Positions 11,620 through 22,460 of a stretch of 64,000 nucleotides of DNA are shown piece by piece. The translations under genes were made by a program, and so were the position numbers. The number at the start of each line of letters is the position of its first letter. Within the stretch, counting starts at the first letter, position 1. The stretch comes from Megascapheus bottae (Eukaryota; Chordata; Mammalia; Rodentia; Geomyidae), in assembly GCA_024803745.1 (NCBI GenBank), contig JANJXV010000189.1, forward strand, positions 550,861 to 614,860, read 5' to 3'. The notes beneath the pieces are model-generated. The model had not been told where the DNA came from. It worked only from the letters and a program-made list of their open reading frames with translations, and made no database searches.

Positions 11620-12790
11620 AGCAATTCCCAGGAGAAATTCAAAGGATGGTAGTGATCAGAGAACATAAATTAAAATAAGAAAAATGCTGTCTTCTGCAAG
11701 ATGGACAAGAATGTATCCAGCACAAACAAGAACAGAGAAGAGGTCAGAATGTAAATTAAAACAACCTTTCCCAGGGTAATTTTGGAGTTATTGGCCTCCA
11801 GGAATCTATGAATCAGGACTTTTGGTGCAGCTTCTCAAGTCTTCATGGGAAGCTGTTAATCGTTCATAAAGGCAAAGTATGCATATAGTTTCACTGGGCT
11901 CCATAAGCTCTGTTTGAAATAATGGTCTGATCATTCTGTTCCATTGACCCAGGTCTAAAAGAGAGAAATACATATAAATGATATGGAGGAATACATGACT
12001 CTCTGGGGGAAAGTGAGTGGGAAAATAGCATGCAGCCAATAGCCAAGTTACAGAAACAGCACAGATCAATCCATGAATGAAGCGAGAAAATGTGGTGTAC
12101 ATATCCAATGAAAAGGTTTTCAGGAAGAATGAAATAATGTCATCTGCAGAGAAATGGATGAACCTGGAAGTCAGGCTCAGGAAGACAAGGGGTGCATGAT
12201 ATCCTGGTTCCCAACAGATTATCTTGGCAAGACTTGAGTTCCCATGCCTTTTTCCTGCCAAACTGTAGCCTGTTCAGTCTAGAGGTGGGCAGCCATATTT
12301 CCCTCGGTGTGGGAGGTCACTCAGAGCCTTGGTCTGGAGAAATGGCACCTCCTGTAGAGAGAAGGCCCATATGTGGATTTTAGACCAAAACTGCAACCTC
12401 CCTATTAAACATTCACAAGGACACATACATATCTATATGACCAAGCTGATTGAAGTAGTGCATGTAGAAGTGAAACTCTGTGGTCTAAATCCTTTAAACA
12501 ATTAACAGAAAGTTTACCAAAATGACTATCAGGAAGCTGAAACATGTCTAAATGAGGGGCAAATGTGGGAAGAGAATGATAAATAGAAAGAGGAATGGTA
12601 GGTGGATTCAGTCATAACACTCAACATACATATGTGAAAAAAATGAACTGGGAAACTGGACTGGTGAGGGAAGAGGAAGGGGGGGAAATGATGAGGGGTT
12701 GATTCTGATCAAGTTTCACTGGACACATAAGTGCACATGTTAAACCCTTTGTGCAACCATGTATAGATCAAATAAACTTGACAACCTGCA
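11620..12790 (+). mobile_element. LINE-1-like 3' region, interrupted and diverged
   Basis: Contains L1-style pieces ('aatggatgaacctggaagtc' near 12155; terminal 'tgatcaagtttcactgg' near 12706, resembling other L1 tails here). It is interrupted by the second direct-repeat copy. Start uncertain. Confidence 0.5.
12201..12369 (+). repeat. Direct-repeat copy 2, unknown family
   Basis: Partner of 11083-11216, same orientation. It has an extra block around 12266-12297. It interrupts L1-like sequence, so it looks like an inserted element rather than a local tandem duplication. Confidence 0.7.
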
Positions 12791-12939
12791 GAGTTCTCAT
12801 TTCATAAAATATATTCAAGACACTTGTTTTTAATGTGTGTCAGTCATTGGCATTATGTGTGTGCGTGTTTTATCTGCATATGCTGAGATCAGTTCTGGGA
12901 GGTGACATAAGACTGCTCATAATGGATAGTGGGTGTGTG

Positions 12940-13045
12940 TGTGAGAGAGAGAGAGACAGAGAGACAGAGACAGAGACAGAGACAGAGAGACAGAGAGAGA
13001 CAGAGACAGAGATACAGAGAGAGACACAGAGAGAGAGACAGAGAT
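12940..13045. repeat. (GAGACA)n/(GA)n low-complexity repeat
   Basis: Purine-rich array of GAGACA and GA units; its open frames on both strands are spurious. Confidence 0.9.
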
Positions 13046-13129
13046 CTACCCAGAATATTTAAGTAACTACAATACAATAAGAAAAATAGAATTAGGCAAT
13101 CAGGTGGCTTGAGATAATTAGTCGGGTTG

Positions 13130-13214
13130 AGAGAGAAGGTGGAGAATGATGAAAAGAGTGACATTAATCAAAATGCACTGTCCTCATAAACAGACATGTT
13201 GAATTGAAACTCAT
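13130..13214 (+). mobile_element. L1 3'-end fragment
   Basis: 'atcaaaatgcactgtcctca' and 'gacatgttgaattgaaactc' match the tail at 13860-13905 and at 31960-32010. Confidence 0.6.
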
Positions 13215-13338
13215 AGTCAGGTACCAGTGACTTCACATCTATGATTGTAGATACTCAGGAAGCTGACATCTAAGTTTAATGGTTTAAAGCCAGCCCAGGC
13301 AGGAAAGCCTGTGAAACTCTTATCTCCAATTAACTTCC

Positions 13339-13390
<52 letters not shown>

Positions 13391-13497
13391 GGCCAGGGGT
13401 TAGAGGCATGGTTCAGTGGATAGGCTGCTAGCCAATGAGCAAAAGCAGCTACAGGCACTCAGGAATCCCAGTTACAGACCCGGCAAAAAAAAGAAAA
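13215..13497 (+). mobile_element. Type-B SINE with internal (GA)n
   Basis: Left half and 'aaactcttatctccaattaa' present. A (GA)n block at 13343-13387 replaces the middle; the right part 'tggttcagtggataggct' ends 'gacccggc' plus A tail. Confidence 0.7.
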
Positions 13498-13499
13498 AA

Positions 13500-13613
13500 G
13501 AAAGCCAAAAGTGGAGCTGCAGCTCAAGTGGTATAGTGCTAACCTAGAGTATGATAAAAGCTCAAGGACAGTGCCTAGGCCCTCAACTCAAGCCCACAGA
13601 CCAAAAAAATAAA
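13500..13613 (+). mobile_element. Type-A/B SINE right-half fragment
   Basis: ID-like half only: 'gcagctcaagtggtatagtg', ending 'caagcccacagacc' with an AAAT tail. Confidence 0.7.
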
Positions 13614-13624
13614 TAAATAAATTT

Positions 13625-13850
13625 GGGGCCAGGAGCATAGCCTAGTGGTAGAGTGTTTGCCTAGCATGCACAAAGCCCTGGGTTTGATTCCTCAGTACCA
13701 CATACACAGAAAAAGCCAGAAGTGGCGTTGTGGCTCAAGTGGCAGAGCACTAGCCTTGAACAAAAATGTCCAAGGACAGTGCCCAGACCCTGAGTTCAAG
13801 CCCCTAGGACTGGTGAAAATTAAATAAATAAATAAATAAATAAATAAAAT
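13625..13850 (+). mobile_element. Type-A SINE with (AAAT)n tail
   Basis: 'ggggccaggagcatagccta', 'gggtttgattcctcag', right half, then AAAT units to about 13850. Confidence 0.85.
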
Positions 13851-13857
13851 ATTTAAT

Positions 13858-13935
13858 TTAAAAATGCATTATACTCATAAACTGACATGTTGAATTGAAG
13901 TCTCTTTGTACAATTATTTACCAATTTTTTTAAAG
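13858..13935 (+). mobile_element. L1 3'-end fragment
   Basis: 'aaaatgcattatactcataa' and 'gacatgttgaattgaagtct' repeat the tail seen at 13171-13214. Either the SINE cluster split one L1 with a long duplication, or there were two L1 tails. Confidence 0.6.
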
Positions 13936-13939
13936 GGAA

Positions 13940-14880
13940 GAGACAATTAGTAAAAAGAAATGGTCAAACCGCTTAAACAGGTACTTTGAGAAGGAAAATG
14001 CAATAATCAATAATAAACATTTTTAAAATTCATAACTCTTATTTCCCTTCAACTTCAGATAGGCTGAGTTATCCGACTACCTGGGAAAGACTGGCCTCTT
14101 GTGCTTTCTAAAGATGTCTAGAAGAGGTGCTAAGCCAAACTGCCCTGATACGTCTCTGCCTAGCTGAGGCCTTCCTGAGAACACTGCAGTTTCCTCACGT
14201 TCATGTTTATGTCCCACACCCACGGAGAGAGTTGGGTCACTGCTTTACTAATGGATGCCATCTTCCCTGATTGACATACTGCTAAATCTACCCTCCTAGA
14301 ACCAAGAGAACATAAACCCTTGATGAGCAAAGTCTCCAAGTTGATAGAATGCCATTGGTTTCTGACCAGGAGCACGTCTTCATTTTGTTTGTTGTGTTTT
14401 TGCCAATAACTCTGAAATCTGAGGCAGTCACTAGGTCCCCTGAGAATGAAATAAATGAGTCTATTATCTTCGGGTCTAAGAACTGTTTCCAAGACCATTG
14501 GTGAACATATGCTCTTCTCTGAAAATGCAATCAGGATTTGGAACTGTGACTGTGCTGGATGTGGAGTTGACAGTGCAGGCTGACTGATTTCTCATCAATT
14601 TTAAAGAGGCAGAAGTCAAAAGGGACAATTGTTTCTTTGAGAATGTTTGGAGCCAGTTCCCTGGGCTCCGGGAGGAGGTGACATTCTCCCTAGCAGAGCC
14701 ACTCCCGTGGCCAGAGGTGGGGACAGGGAGGCACTGAAATCTCATTCATCTGGTTATATTAACTTTAGAGGATGGTGTTGGGGAAACTGCATTTTCTGTA
14801 AAAACTATAGAGGAATAGGAATATTTTTCTTGAGAGGAAGAAATTGGTTTATTTTCTAAAAGCCTTTTTCAAATTTTTAG
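13940..14880. other. No gene seen; unique sequence
   Basis: Several open frames overlap here on both strands, but none shows a recognisable family or splice structure. Confidence 0.45.
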
Positions 14881-14885
14881 TAGGG

Positions 14886-14905
14886 GTGTGTGTGTGGGTG
14901 GGTGG

Positions 14906-14957
<52 letters not shown>
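14886..14957. repeat. (TG)n microsatellite
   Basis: Imperfect at the 5' end (GTGGG), then an uninterrupted TG run. Confidence 0.95.
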
Positions 14958-14960
<3 letters not shown>

Positions 14961-15304
14961 AGTGTATAAACTTTGAGCTTATGTGGATTACTTTAGTGAT
15001 CGACTATAAATGATGATTGTCAATGAAGAGAACCAAACCTCAGAAGGAGATCAGAGCTCTGGCTTCATCAGAATGTTTGCATTCATATTTCCGACTTTCT
15101 ATATTTATGCTTGATTTTTGCATTGTTAACTAGCAGCCTGGCTCAGATTCAACTTGAAAAGGGAAACATGCTCATGCACCATGCATTTTCTTTTTCAGAT
15201 GGTATCTTTAGCTTTTGTTCAGGACAGTCTTAGATCATGATTCTCCTACCACACACTTCCCAGGTGACTTAGATAAGGAATAAGCATCTTAATCTTTCCC
15301 CCAT

Positions 15305-15425
15305 CTTTTTTTTTAATACATGCTCACTAACTTCTGCCCCAGCTGGCTTCAATCAGACCGTGATCCTCCTATCTCTGCTTCTCAAGTAGCTGGGATTATA
15401 AGTGTACACCATCACATTTAAGGAT
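15305..15425 (-). mobile_element. B1-like SINE, reverse, old
   Basis: 'agctggcttcaatcagacc', 'tctgcttctcaagtagctgg' and 'gggattataagtgtacacca' are a diverged B1/7SL-type reverse complement with a T run at its start. Confidence 0.65.
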
Positions 15426-15540
15426 GACATGCTTACTTTTACAAATTTAGTGCAGTATTTTTTCCTTTGTTCATTGGTTCCTCAGTCTCTCTCTATACAC
15501 ACACATATGCATATATTATATATTTATACACCATATATAT

Positions 15541-15546
15541 CATATC

Positions 15547-15586
<40 letters not shown>
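15541..15586. repeat. (TAGA)n microsatellite
   Basis: About 11 units. Confidence 0.95.
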
Positions 15587-15824
15587 CCTCTCATTTTAAG
15601 ACTCATATATGGTGTGGGGTCTCTACATTCACTTTCACATATAATTCACCTTCATGAGAATTAAAATCATAGACTGAAAGAGTAATGCTTTTTTTCGGAT
15701 AGGGCTGTATAATGTCATTATTTTTTCACTGTGGAAAGTAAATTTTGACACATCCCAAATACATACAACATCAACAGCCAGGAAAAAGTCATAAAGTAAC
15801 TGGTGGAAGGGATAGTTTATGTTT

Positions 15825-16050
15825 TCTTTGCCAGTACTGGGGCTTGAACTCAGATATTTATGGTATTCAGCTTCCTTGCTGATTGCTGATATTCTCCCAC
15901 TTGAGCCACCCCTCCAACTTAGTCTTTGCTGGTTAACTGGAGATGGAGTCTCATGGACTTTTTTGCCAAGCTAACTTCTAACTATGCTCCTTCAGGTCTC
16001 AGTTGCCTAAGAAGCTAGGATTACAGGTATGTAGCACCATACTAGAAAGT
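15825..16050 (-). mobile_element. Type-B SINE, reverse, diverged
   Basis: 'tttgccagtactggggcttg' start, 'cacttgagccacccctcc', 'aagaagctaggattacaggt' end. Confidence 0.8.
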
Positions 16051-16444
16051 GTATTTTAAAAAAATAATAGGAAGTCCTAAATCTTTTTCTTCTTGCCTAT
16101 TATTCAATCCCACATTTAATTTTTTTAACTTTAAGTTCTGCAAAGAAAATAAGTGTTTTGTGACACTGCTACCTTACTAAGAAATTTAAACACAAAAGTA
16201 ATAAATGAAATGCAATTAACAATACAACTTATTTTCTATCCCTTGGACTGAGACTATGACTACAGCTGACCATACTTCCTTAGCACTGATGAGAGCTTAA
16301 ACACACACAGAGACTCACTGCTGATGCTTCTGTGTTTCTGAACAGTTTTGAGAGAAGAGGGGGTGTGATTGTGGGGTGACCATATTTTTAATAGGCATTT
16401 GGCTTGGTCTATACTACAATTTATTGTAAAAAAAAAATGACATA

Positions 16445-16648
16445 CAGAGCTGGGCATTGGTGGCTCACTCTTGTGTTCTACCTACTTGAGAGGTAAGGCC
16501 ATTCCAGGCAGTAAAGCCTGAGAGATTTCACCTCCATAATCAAAAGACAGAAATAGAGGTGTGGTTCAAGTAGAGCACCAGTTTTGATGGAAAGAGCTAA
16601 ACAAGAGCATAAGGCCCTGAGTTCAAGCCCTAGTACTAGCACAAAAAG
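16445..16648 (+). mobile_element. Type-B SINE with very long purine tail
   Basis: 'gctgggcattggtggctcac' to 'ttcaagccctagtactagca'. Its A-rich tail has grown into the following purine array. Confidence 0.8.
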
Positions 16649-16929
16649 GAAGGGGAAGGGGGGAAGGGGGGAAGGAAGGAAGGAAGGAAGGAAGGAAGGA
16701 AGGAAGGAAGGAAGGAAGGAAGGAAGGAAGGAAGGAAGGAAGGAAGGAGAAAGGAGAATAGAGGACAGGAGAGGGGAGGGGCAGAGAGGGGAGAGGAGGG
16801 AGGAGGGGAGAGAGAGAGGGAGAGAGGGAAAGAGGGAGGGAGGGAGAGAAAGAGAGAGAGGGAAAGAGGGAGGGAGGGAGGGAGAGAGAGAGAGAGAGAG
16901 GGAGGGAGGGAGGGAGGGAGGGAGGGAGG

Positions 16930-16993
<64 letters not shown>
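16649..16993. repeat. Long GGAA/GGGA/(GA)n purine tract
   Basis: About 345 bp of almost pure purine on the + strand: GGAA array, GGGA/GAGA mosaic, then a pure GA run. Open frames of up to 210 codons on either strand are artefacts of the repeat. Confidence 0.95.
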
Positions 16994-16996
<3 letters not shown>

Positions 16997-16999
16997 GTC

Positions 17000-17555
17000 C
17001 TCTCCAAAAAAGACAGAAATTGCCAGATACAATTTCAAAGAAATGGACTCCCAGTGGCTGTTTTGGATAAGAAAACAATCTTTCTTACATTGAAAACTCC
17101 CAGATGCCATTTGACTCTCATCAAATGAAATTCTCGGGTTTCCTTCTGGCCCCAGTGCACTCCCCCTGGAGAAACAAGTCTATAAATGTTTGAAAGCAGC
17201 ATGACTTCTCCAGCTGAATAAAATATTATGTCTTAGAAAATTGTCTCCAGGAAATTAAAAATCAATGCACTTTCAGAACTAAAGAGGATGGAGAAGGTTG
17301 AATTTGTCCATATCACGATGGCTGGGTGATGTAGTACAAGAAGAATCGATCACTATCTTAAAAAAAAAAATTACAAGAGAGCTCTCTCCAGTTTCTCATG
17401 AGAAATGTAATGGAGTGAGTGAGAAAAAAAAATCACTTTTCCTAAATCCTGTGCAAGTGGCCGTCTACACTATTTGCTGCTAATGTGACACTTAAATTTA
17501 TCATTCCTGTGGCAAAATCATTTGCTCAGTATCATTCCAGCCTCACCCTATCATA
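17000..17555. other. No gene seen
   Basis: Unique-looking sequence. Confidence 0.45.
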
Positions 17556-17559
17556 CTTT

Positions 17560-17675
17560 TTTAATTAAGACTTTCCCTCAACGAGGTAAATTGATCAGGA
17601 TGCCTTATAATCATAACCTGATTTATAGAATTGTAACCTCTTTATACTTCATCATTTAAAAAAAAGAAAAAAAGA
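17560..17675 (+). mobile_element. L1 3'-end remnant
   Basis: 'aaattgatcaggatgcctta' and 'attgtaacctctttatac' followed by an A-rich end, as in other L1 tails of this window. Confidence 0.6.
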
Positions 17676-17774
17676 TGAATCGTCTCAATGCCCCAATTTA
17701 GATTCCCTTTCCAAATTACTTTTTAAAGTTTGAGTAAAAATTTCCAGTCACATGCTAAAAAGTTTAAATATTTA

Positions 17775-18002
17775 TATTTTGTGACAAGACTAGGGCTTCA
17801 AATCAGAGCCTCATGCTCTATCTTTGTACAAGGTTGGCACTGGACCACTTGAGCCATACTTCCATGTACAGTTTTTGCTGGTTAATTGGAAATAAGTGTC
17901 TCTCAAACTTGTCTACCCTGAGTAGCTACAAACCATAATTCTCAGATTTTAGCCTCCCGAGTAGCTGGAATTACAAGCCTGAGCCACCAAAACCCAGCTT
18001 GA
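17775..18002 (-). mobile_element. Type-B SINE, reverse
   Basis: ID half 'ccacttgagccatacttcc', linker 'ggttaattggaaataagtg', B1 half 'ttagcctcccgagtagctgg'. Confidence 0.85.
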
Positions 18003-18142
18003 GTTTAAACACGTTTTGTGTTTCTGTTTTTAACCATCCTCACTCAAGAATCTTTCAAATAACTGCTGATAGCAAGTATATATGTGTATAAGTACATATA
18101 TACATATATATATACATATTTTTTCTAGTTCACTCTTTTCTT

Positions 18143-18300
18143 TCCTTTCTGATTAGTTTATTGAAGTTACATTCGCCAGATAGTAGGCGCCTTACTTCTC
18201 ACACATTGATACCCCTCCTTATATTTTTGTCCTCATTTCCCTCCCCCACCCCCTCCCAATCTTCTTGTTTTCCCCCTTCCCTTTCTAGCTCAGTAAAGGT
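18143..18300 (-). mobile_element. L1 3'-end fragment, reverse
   Basis: 'tttattgaagttacattcgc' to 'tttccctcccccaccccctc' matches the reverse L1 3' ends at 19880-20030 and 62464-62586. Confidence 0.75.
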
Positions 18301-18597
18301 TAGAGACTTTGAGAAACAGCTTGCCTATCCAACCCAAGACTGCCCCAGATCCACAGTCAGGTTCCTGCATTTTGGTGGAAACTGACTTGTCTTCTGCTTC
18401 TCTATCCTCCGTACCAATGCCTAGGATTCCTCTGGGGAGCTACGTGGTTCCCAGGTATAAGCAGTGTTAAGAGAACTGGCGCCTTATACATGGGCATTTC
18501 AGTAGTGGAGTGGCTTGATAAGCCATATCTTGCTTACAAGGATTCTGGGGGACCTGGGTCGTTTCCTTCCACACCTCCTCCTGATACACCACTATTG
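18301..18597. other. Unassigned sequence next to an inverted-repeat arm
   Basis: Could belong to the same unrecognised element as 18598-18684; no gene seen. Confidence 0.35.
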
Positions 18598-18684
18598 TGT
18601 GAGGTCAGCCAAGGGCCAGCAGAAGCAAGCTTTCCATCTGTCTCAGAGCTCTGTGGCTTATGCGTCTTGGGACAGTTTGCCACC
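18598..18684 (+). repeat. Inverted-repeat arm 1, unknown family
   Basis: Its reverse complement closely matches 19164-19264, sharing 'tggcaaactgtcccaaga' and 'ttggctgacct' in order. Spacer about 480 bp. Confidence 0.8.
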
Positions 18685-19024
18685 GCATGCCACAATGGAT
18701 GAGTCAGCATTCTGCTTGCTTATCAGCCACCTTTTTCCAGAGCCTACTGCCTGGGGAGGGGCACACAAGGTCACAGGGATTTAAGCAGTAGGGGAGACCT
18801 ACACATTCATATAATGCACCATATTGCTTGGAGTTGGTTTGATTCGAGGAGCTAAGATGCAGCTAAGTTTTGGCCTACCCAAGGCTATTGACTGAAGATT
18901 TGAGGGGTGAGACCAGCTTGAATTTTGACCAGAGGATTCAAAGAACAAACACAATGGTGCACAATGGTGTTTGTAGCATACTCTAGGCTTGCAGAACTTA
19001 CTTTCTTATTTCTAAAAGCTTGTA

Positions 19025-19345
19025 TTTGAGCTAGGAACCCATGACTCACGCCTTTAATCCCAGCTACTCAGAAGGCTGAGATCTGAGGGTCACCACTTAA
19101 AACCAGCCCAGCCCTTGTAGGAAAGTCCATGAGATTCATTGTGGGGGTGAGGAGGGGAGAGGATGTGATGGCAAACTGTCCCAAGATGCACAAGCCACAA
19201 GGCTCTGAGAGAGATCGAAAGCTCAGCTCACCTCTGCTGGTGAGGCCAGCTTTGGCTGACCTTAAGCAGGAGCATTATATCAAATAGAGGTGTGGCTCAA
19301 GCGGTAGAGTGCCATCCCTAAGAGATAAAGAAAAAAAAAGAGAGA
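19025..19345 (+). mobile_element. Type-B SINE split by foreign sequence
   Basis: Left half 19025-19138 ('atcccagctactcagaaggc', 'tccatgagattc') and right half 19285-19345 ('gaggtgtggctcaagcggta'). The middle is replaced by sequence containing inverted-repeat arm 2. Confidence 0.75.
19164..19264 (-). repeat. Inverted-repeat arm 2 inside a SINE
   Basis: Inverted partner of 18598-18684, roughly 80-85% identical by eye with small gaps. Confidence 0.8.
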
Positions 19346-19360
19346 GAGGCTAGTACTGTC

Positions 19361-19361
<1 letters not shown>

Positions 19362-19408
<47 letters not shown>
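19362..19408. repeat. (TG)n microsatellite
   Basis: About 23 TG units near the tail of the split SINE. Confidence 0.95.
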
Positions 19409-19409
<1 letters not shown>

Positions 19410-19544
19410 ATTATGAGAATTCTCACCTCCTTGAGAACCACGGGCTAGAGCCACCGGGAATCTGAGCTTGCAACCCATTAGGAAAGAAGGCTGTGAACAA
19501 ATGCAGCAGTGGTATTCACTAGATACTATGTTGAAAATAAATTG

Positions 19545-19680
19545 TACAACTGTACAACATGAGGGAGGGGGGAACTGAGAGAGAGGAGGGGTGACATTGC
19601 CCCCAAAGAAATGTACTCTTTACATAACATCTTTATATAACATATAACCATAACAACTCTTCTGACATCACATTTATAAA
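19545..19680 (+). mobile_element. L1 3'-end remnant
   Basis: 'ggaactgagagagaggaggg' followed by 'tgtactctttacataacat', as in other L1 tails in the window. Boundaries approximate. Confidence 0.5.
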
Positions 19681-19870
19681 TAATATTCGTTTTCATCTTC
19701 ATGTCATTTTAATTTCTGGATTGGTTAAGATTTATTCATTATTTGAAACATTCTATCACATTCAATTCATCTATTTAATTAGAAAATGTAATTTATTCAA
19801 CAAACAGTATTTATTTGATCCATTGTTTATCGAGATTCTTTTTCAGTTTTATCATATCATAACCATTTTT

Positions 19871-20470
19871 CCATATATTTTTTATTGTAATTAATAGAAG
19901 GGTTACATGATATTTGCCAGATAGATGGTGCATTAATTCCCATACATTGATACCCTTTCACATGTCTTGGTCCCCATTTCCCTCCCCCCACCCCCACCCC
20001 TCATCTTGTTTTCCCCCGTTCCCTATCCAATTGCAGATAACCAAATACAAATATATCCGATATATCAGGTAACAAAGTGAGATAGTGTAACAATATGAGA
20101 TAATCAAGGGACAGCAAAAGAGATGAGAGATAACATAGTACCTTAAGAACAACAACCATTCATTATATGGCTTATGTTTACATCATATTTTAAATGACAA
20201 GTTTAACAAACAAGAGTTCAAGGAGGGAATCTCTAATTACATTCTCTGGGACTTAGTATTTAGAACTTAATCAAAATTAGGCTAAGGGGGGCCGGGAGGT
20301 TGGCCTACTGGTTAAAGTGCTTGCTTAGCATGCATGAAGACCCAGGTTCGATTCCTCGGTACCACATACATAGAAAAAAGCCAGAAGTGGTGCTGAGGCT
20401 CAAGTGGTAGAGCTCTAACCTTGAGAAAACCCAAGGACAGTGCTCAGGCCTGAGCTCAAGCCCAGGACAG

Positions 20471-20512
<42 letters not shown>

Positions 20513-21416
20513 CTGGGTTTGACTCAAAAAGCAAAAAAGAAAAAAAATTAGGCTAAGGGTTTGTATGTCATAGAAACATATCAATTTATGAAATAAAACA
20601 TTATGTCTATAGTCATAGGTTTTTATGTCTATTTAGTTATGTTTGTATTTCCAGTACCATGTCCATTGCTTTGGGTATGCAGTTATTGAGGCCTCGCTCT
20701 TGTACTCTTTGGATTTAATAGCCACATATTAAGGATACCATGTGCCTTTTGTTCCTTAGGTCTTGACTTGTCTCACTCAACATGATTCGCTCTAGATTCA
20801 TCTACTTCCCTGCGAATGCCATTATTTTATCTTGTCTGTTGGCTATGCAGAATTTCATTGTGTATATATATATACCACATTTTCTGTATCCATTCATCTG
20901 CAGTAGGGCATCTGGGTTGTTTCCATCGCCTGGCTATTGTGAATAGTGCAGAGATGAACATAGCTGAGCAGGTGTCTTTATAATATCCTGGGTCATGCTG
21001 TTCAGGATAGATGCCCAGAAGTGGTATGGCGGATCATAGGGAAGGTCTATTTTCAGTTCTTTAAGGAACCTCCACACTGCTTTCCACAATACATCTGACA
21101 AATGCTTAACATCTAGTATCTACAAGGAACTCAAGAAACTAATCCCCCCCAAACCCAACAAACCATTCACTAAATGGGCAAGGGAACTACAGAGAGACCT
21201 ATCAGAAGAAGAGATTAAAATGGCAGAAAAACATGAGAAAATGTTCATCATCTATGGTCATAAAGGAAATGCAAATAAAAACAACCCTAAGATACCACCT
21301 TACCCCAACAAGAATGGTCAAGATTTTGAACTCAGACAATGACAGTTGCTGGCAGGGTTGTGGAGAAAAAGGAACTCTACTACACTGCTAGTGGGAATGT
21401 AGACTAGTTCAGCCAC
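19871..21416 (-). mobile_element. Twin-primed (inverted) LINE-1 with target duplication
   Basis: From 19871 to about 21090 the L1 3' end and ORF2 terminus read on the minus strand. From about 21091 to 21416 the adjoining, more 5' part of ORF2 reads on the plus strand. The two parts meet at the same point of the element ('ttcagccactc' at the end of one, 'attgtggaaagcagtgtgg' at the start of the other when read in sense). Flanks are 'tcataaccattttt' at 19857-19870 and 21417-21430, identical. This is the hallmark of twin priming. A type-A SINE lies inside at 20289-20543. Confidence 0.9.
20289..20543 (+). mobile_element. Type-A SINE inside the inverted L1
   Basis: 16-bp target duplication 'aaaattaggctaaggg' at 20273-20288 and 20544-20559, identical, so younger than the L1. 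Long poly(A), then a short unrelated 'gctctgggtttgactc' in the tail. Confidence 0.9.
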
Positions 21417-21469
21417 TCATAACCATTTTTTAAAAGCTGGCAGTCACTCAGGAAAAGAGACAGAGAGAG

Positions 21470-21542
21470 AAAGAAGGAAGGAGGGAAGGAAGGAAGGAAG
21501 GAAGGAAGGAAGGAAGGAAGGAAGGAAGGAAGGAAGGAAGGA

Positions 21543-21573
<31 letters not shown>

Positions 21574-21576
21574 CTA
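21470..21576. repeat. (GGAA)n passing into (GGCA)n
   Basis: GGAA units to about 21543, then about eight GGCA units: a compound array. Confidence 0.95.
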
Positions 21577-21579
21577 GCT

Positions 21580-22125
21580 GAGTATCTAGCTGGCCCTTGG
21601 AAAACAGCTTTTCAGCACATTTTGAGTTCATTTAGCCGTGGTGGTGATTGGAGAGCCCCAGGGATTCCCCAGTGAGCTCCTCCAGTTACATCACCTGGGT
21701 TGACCTTCCAGAAATGTTCATTTCCTGTGGCAACACACCGCAGCCTTGTGTCCAAGATGGGCAGAGATCCAGTGTGACGAGTGACTGAAGAAAGGGCTCA
21801 GCTGTGACTGGCATGGTGCCTCCACGGCTGCATCGCTTGCCTTAGTGGCAAAGGAGCACAGCTTCATCTTCCCTGTAAAAGAGGCCCCTGGATTCATACC
21901 CAGGTGTGGGATTTTATGCTATCCACACCTTTTAATGTTCATCCGTCTTGGGAAAAAAATAGAAATGCTGTTATAAGAATCTGGAGGTCTGGGAACAGCT
22001 TTCCAGAAGCATGTGTGGTTCTGGGCCAGACTCGGGACATCTTGCCTGCTTTCTCTCCTGTGCTGTGCCCCGGCTGGCACAAGGCAAACACTGCCTCTCA
22101 CCGTCCTGGGGCCTCTCCTCTCCTT
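21580..22125. other. No gene seen; unique sequence
   Basis: No recognised repeat or conserved coding frame. Confidence 0.45.
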
Positions 22126-22460
22126 TCTTCTCAAGTCTCCACTCCTCTACTATGACTTCCCTCTATTTTCTCTTCTCCTTTGGCGCCCCACTTCTCTGTT
22201 CTGTATCTTTTTCTCTCCTCTCCTCTTTCCTTCCTCTCCTCTCTTTTTTCTGCTCCCTTTATCTCTTCTCTCACCCTCTTGTGGACTGCCTCCCTTCTCC
22301 CCTTCTCTCCTGCATACCCCCACTTCTCTCCTCTTTCCTGTGGCTATCTGCACACCCTTCCTCTACTGTGGTTCCTCTTCTCTCTTCTGTGGCCCCCTAT
22401 CTCTCCAGCAGCATATTTTACCTTCTCGTCTCTTCTTTTTCCTTTTCTAAATTCTGTCAC
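22126..22460. repeat. Imperfect polypyrimidine tract
   Basis: CT-rich, T/C mosaic with interruptions. It supports open frames up to 210 codons that read as Leu/Ser/Pro/Phe-rich, as expected from composition. Confidence 0.8.

Noticed and set aside
16478..17110. Long open frames on both strands (up to 210 codons)
   Set aside because: They translate a GGAA/GA repeat; composition alone keeps them open. The same holds for 50669-51278, 59288-59680 and 22011-22643.
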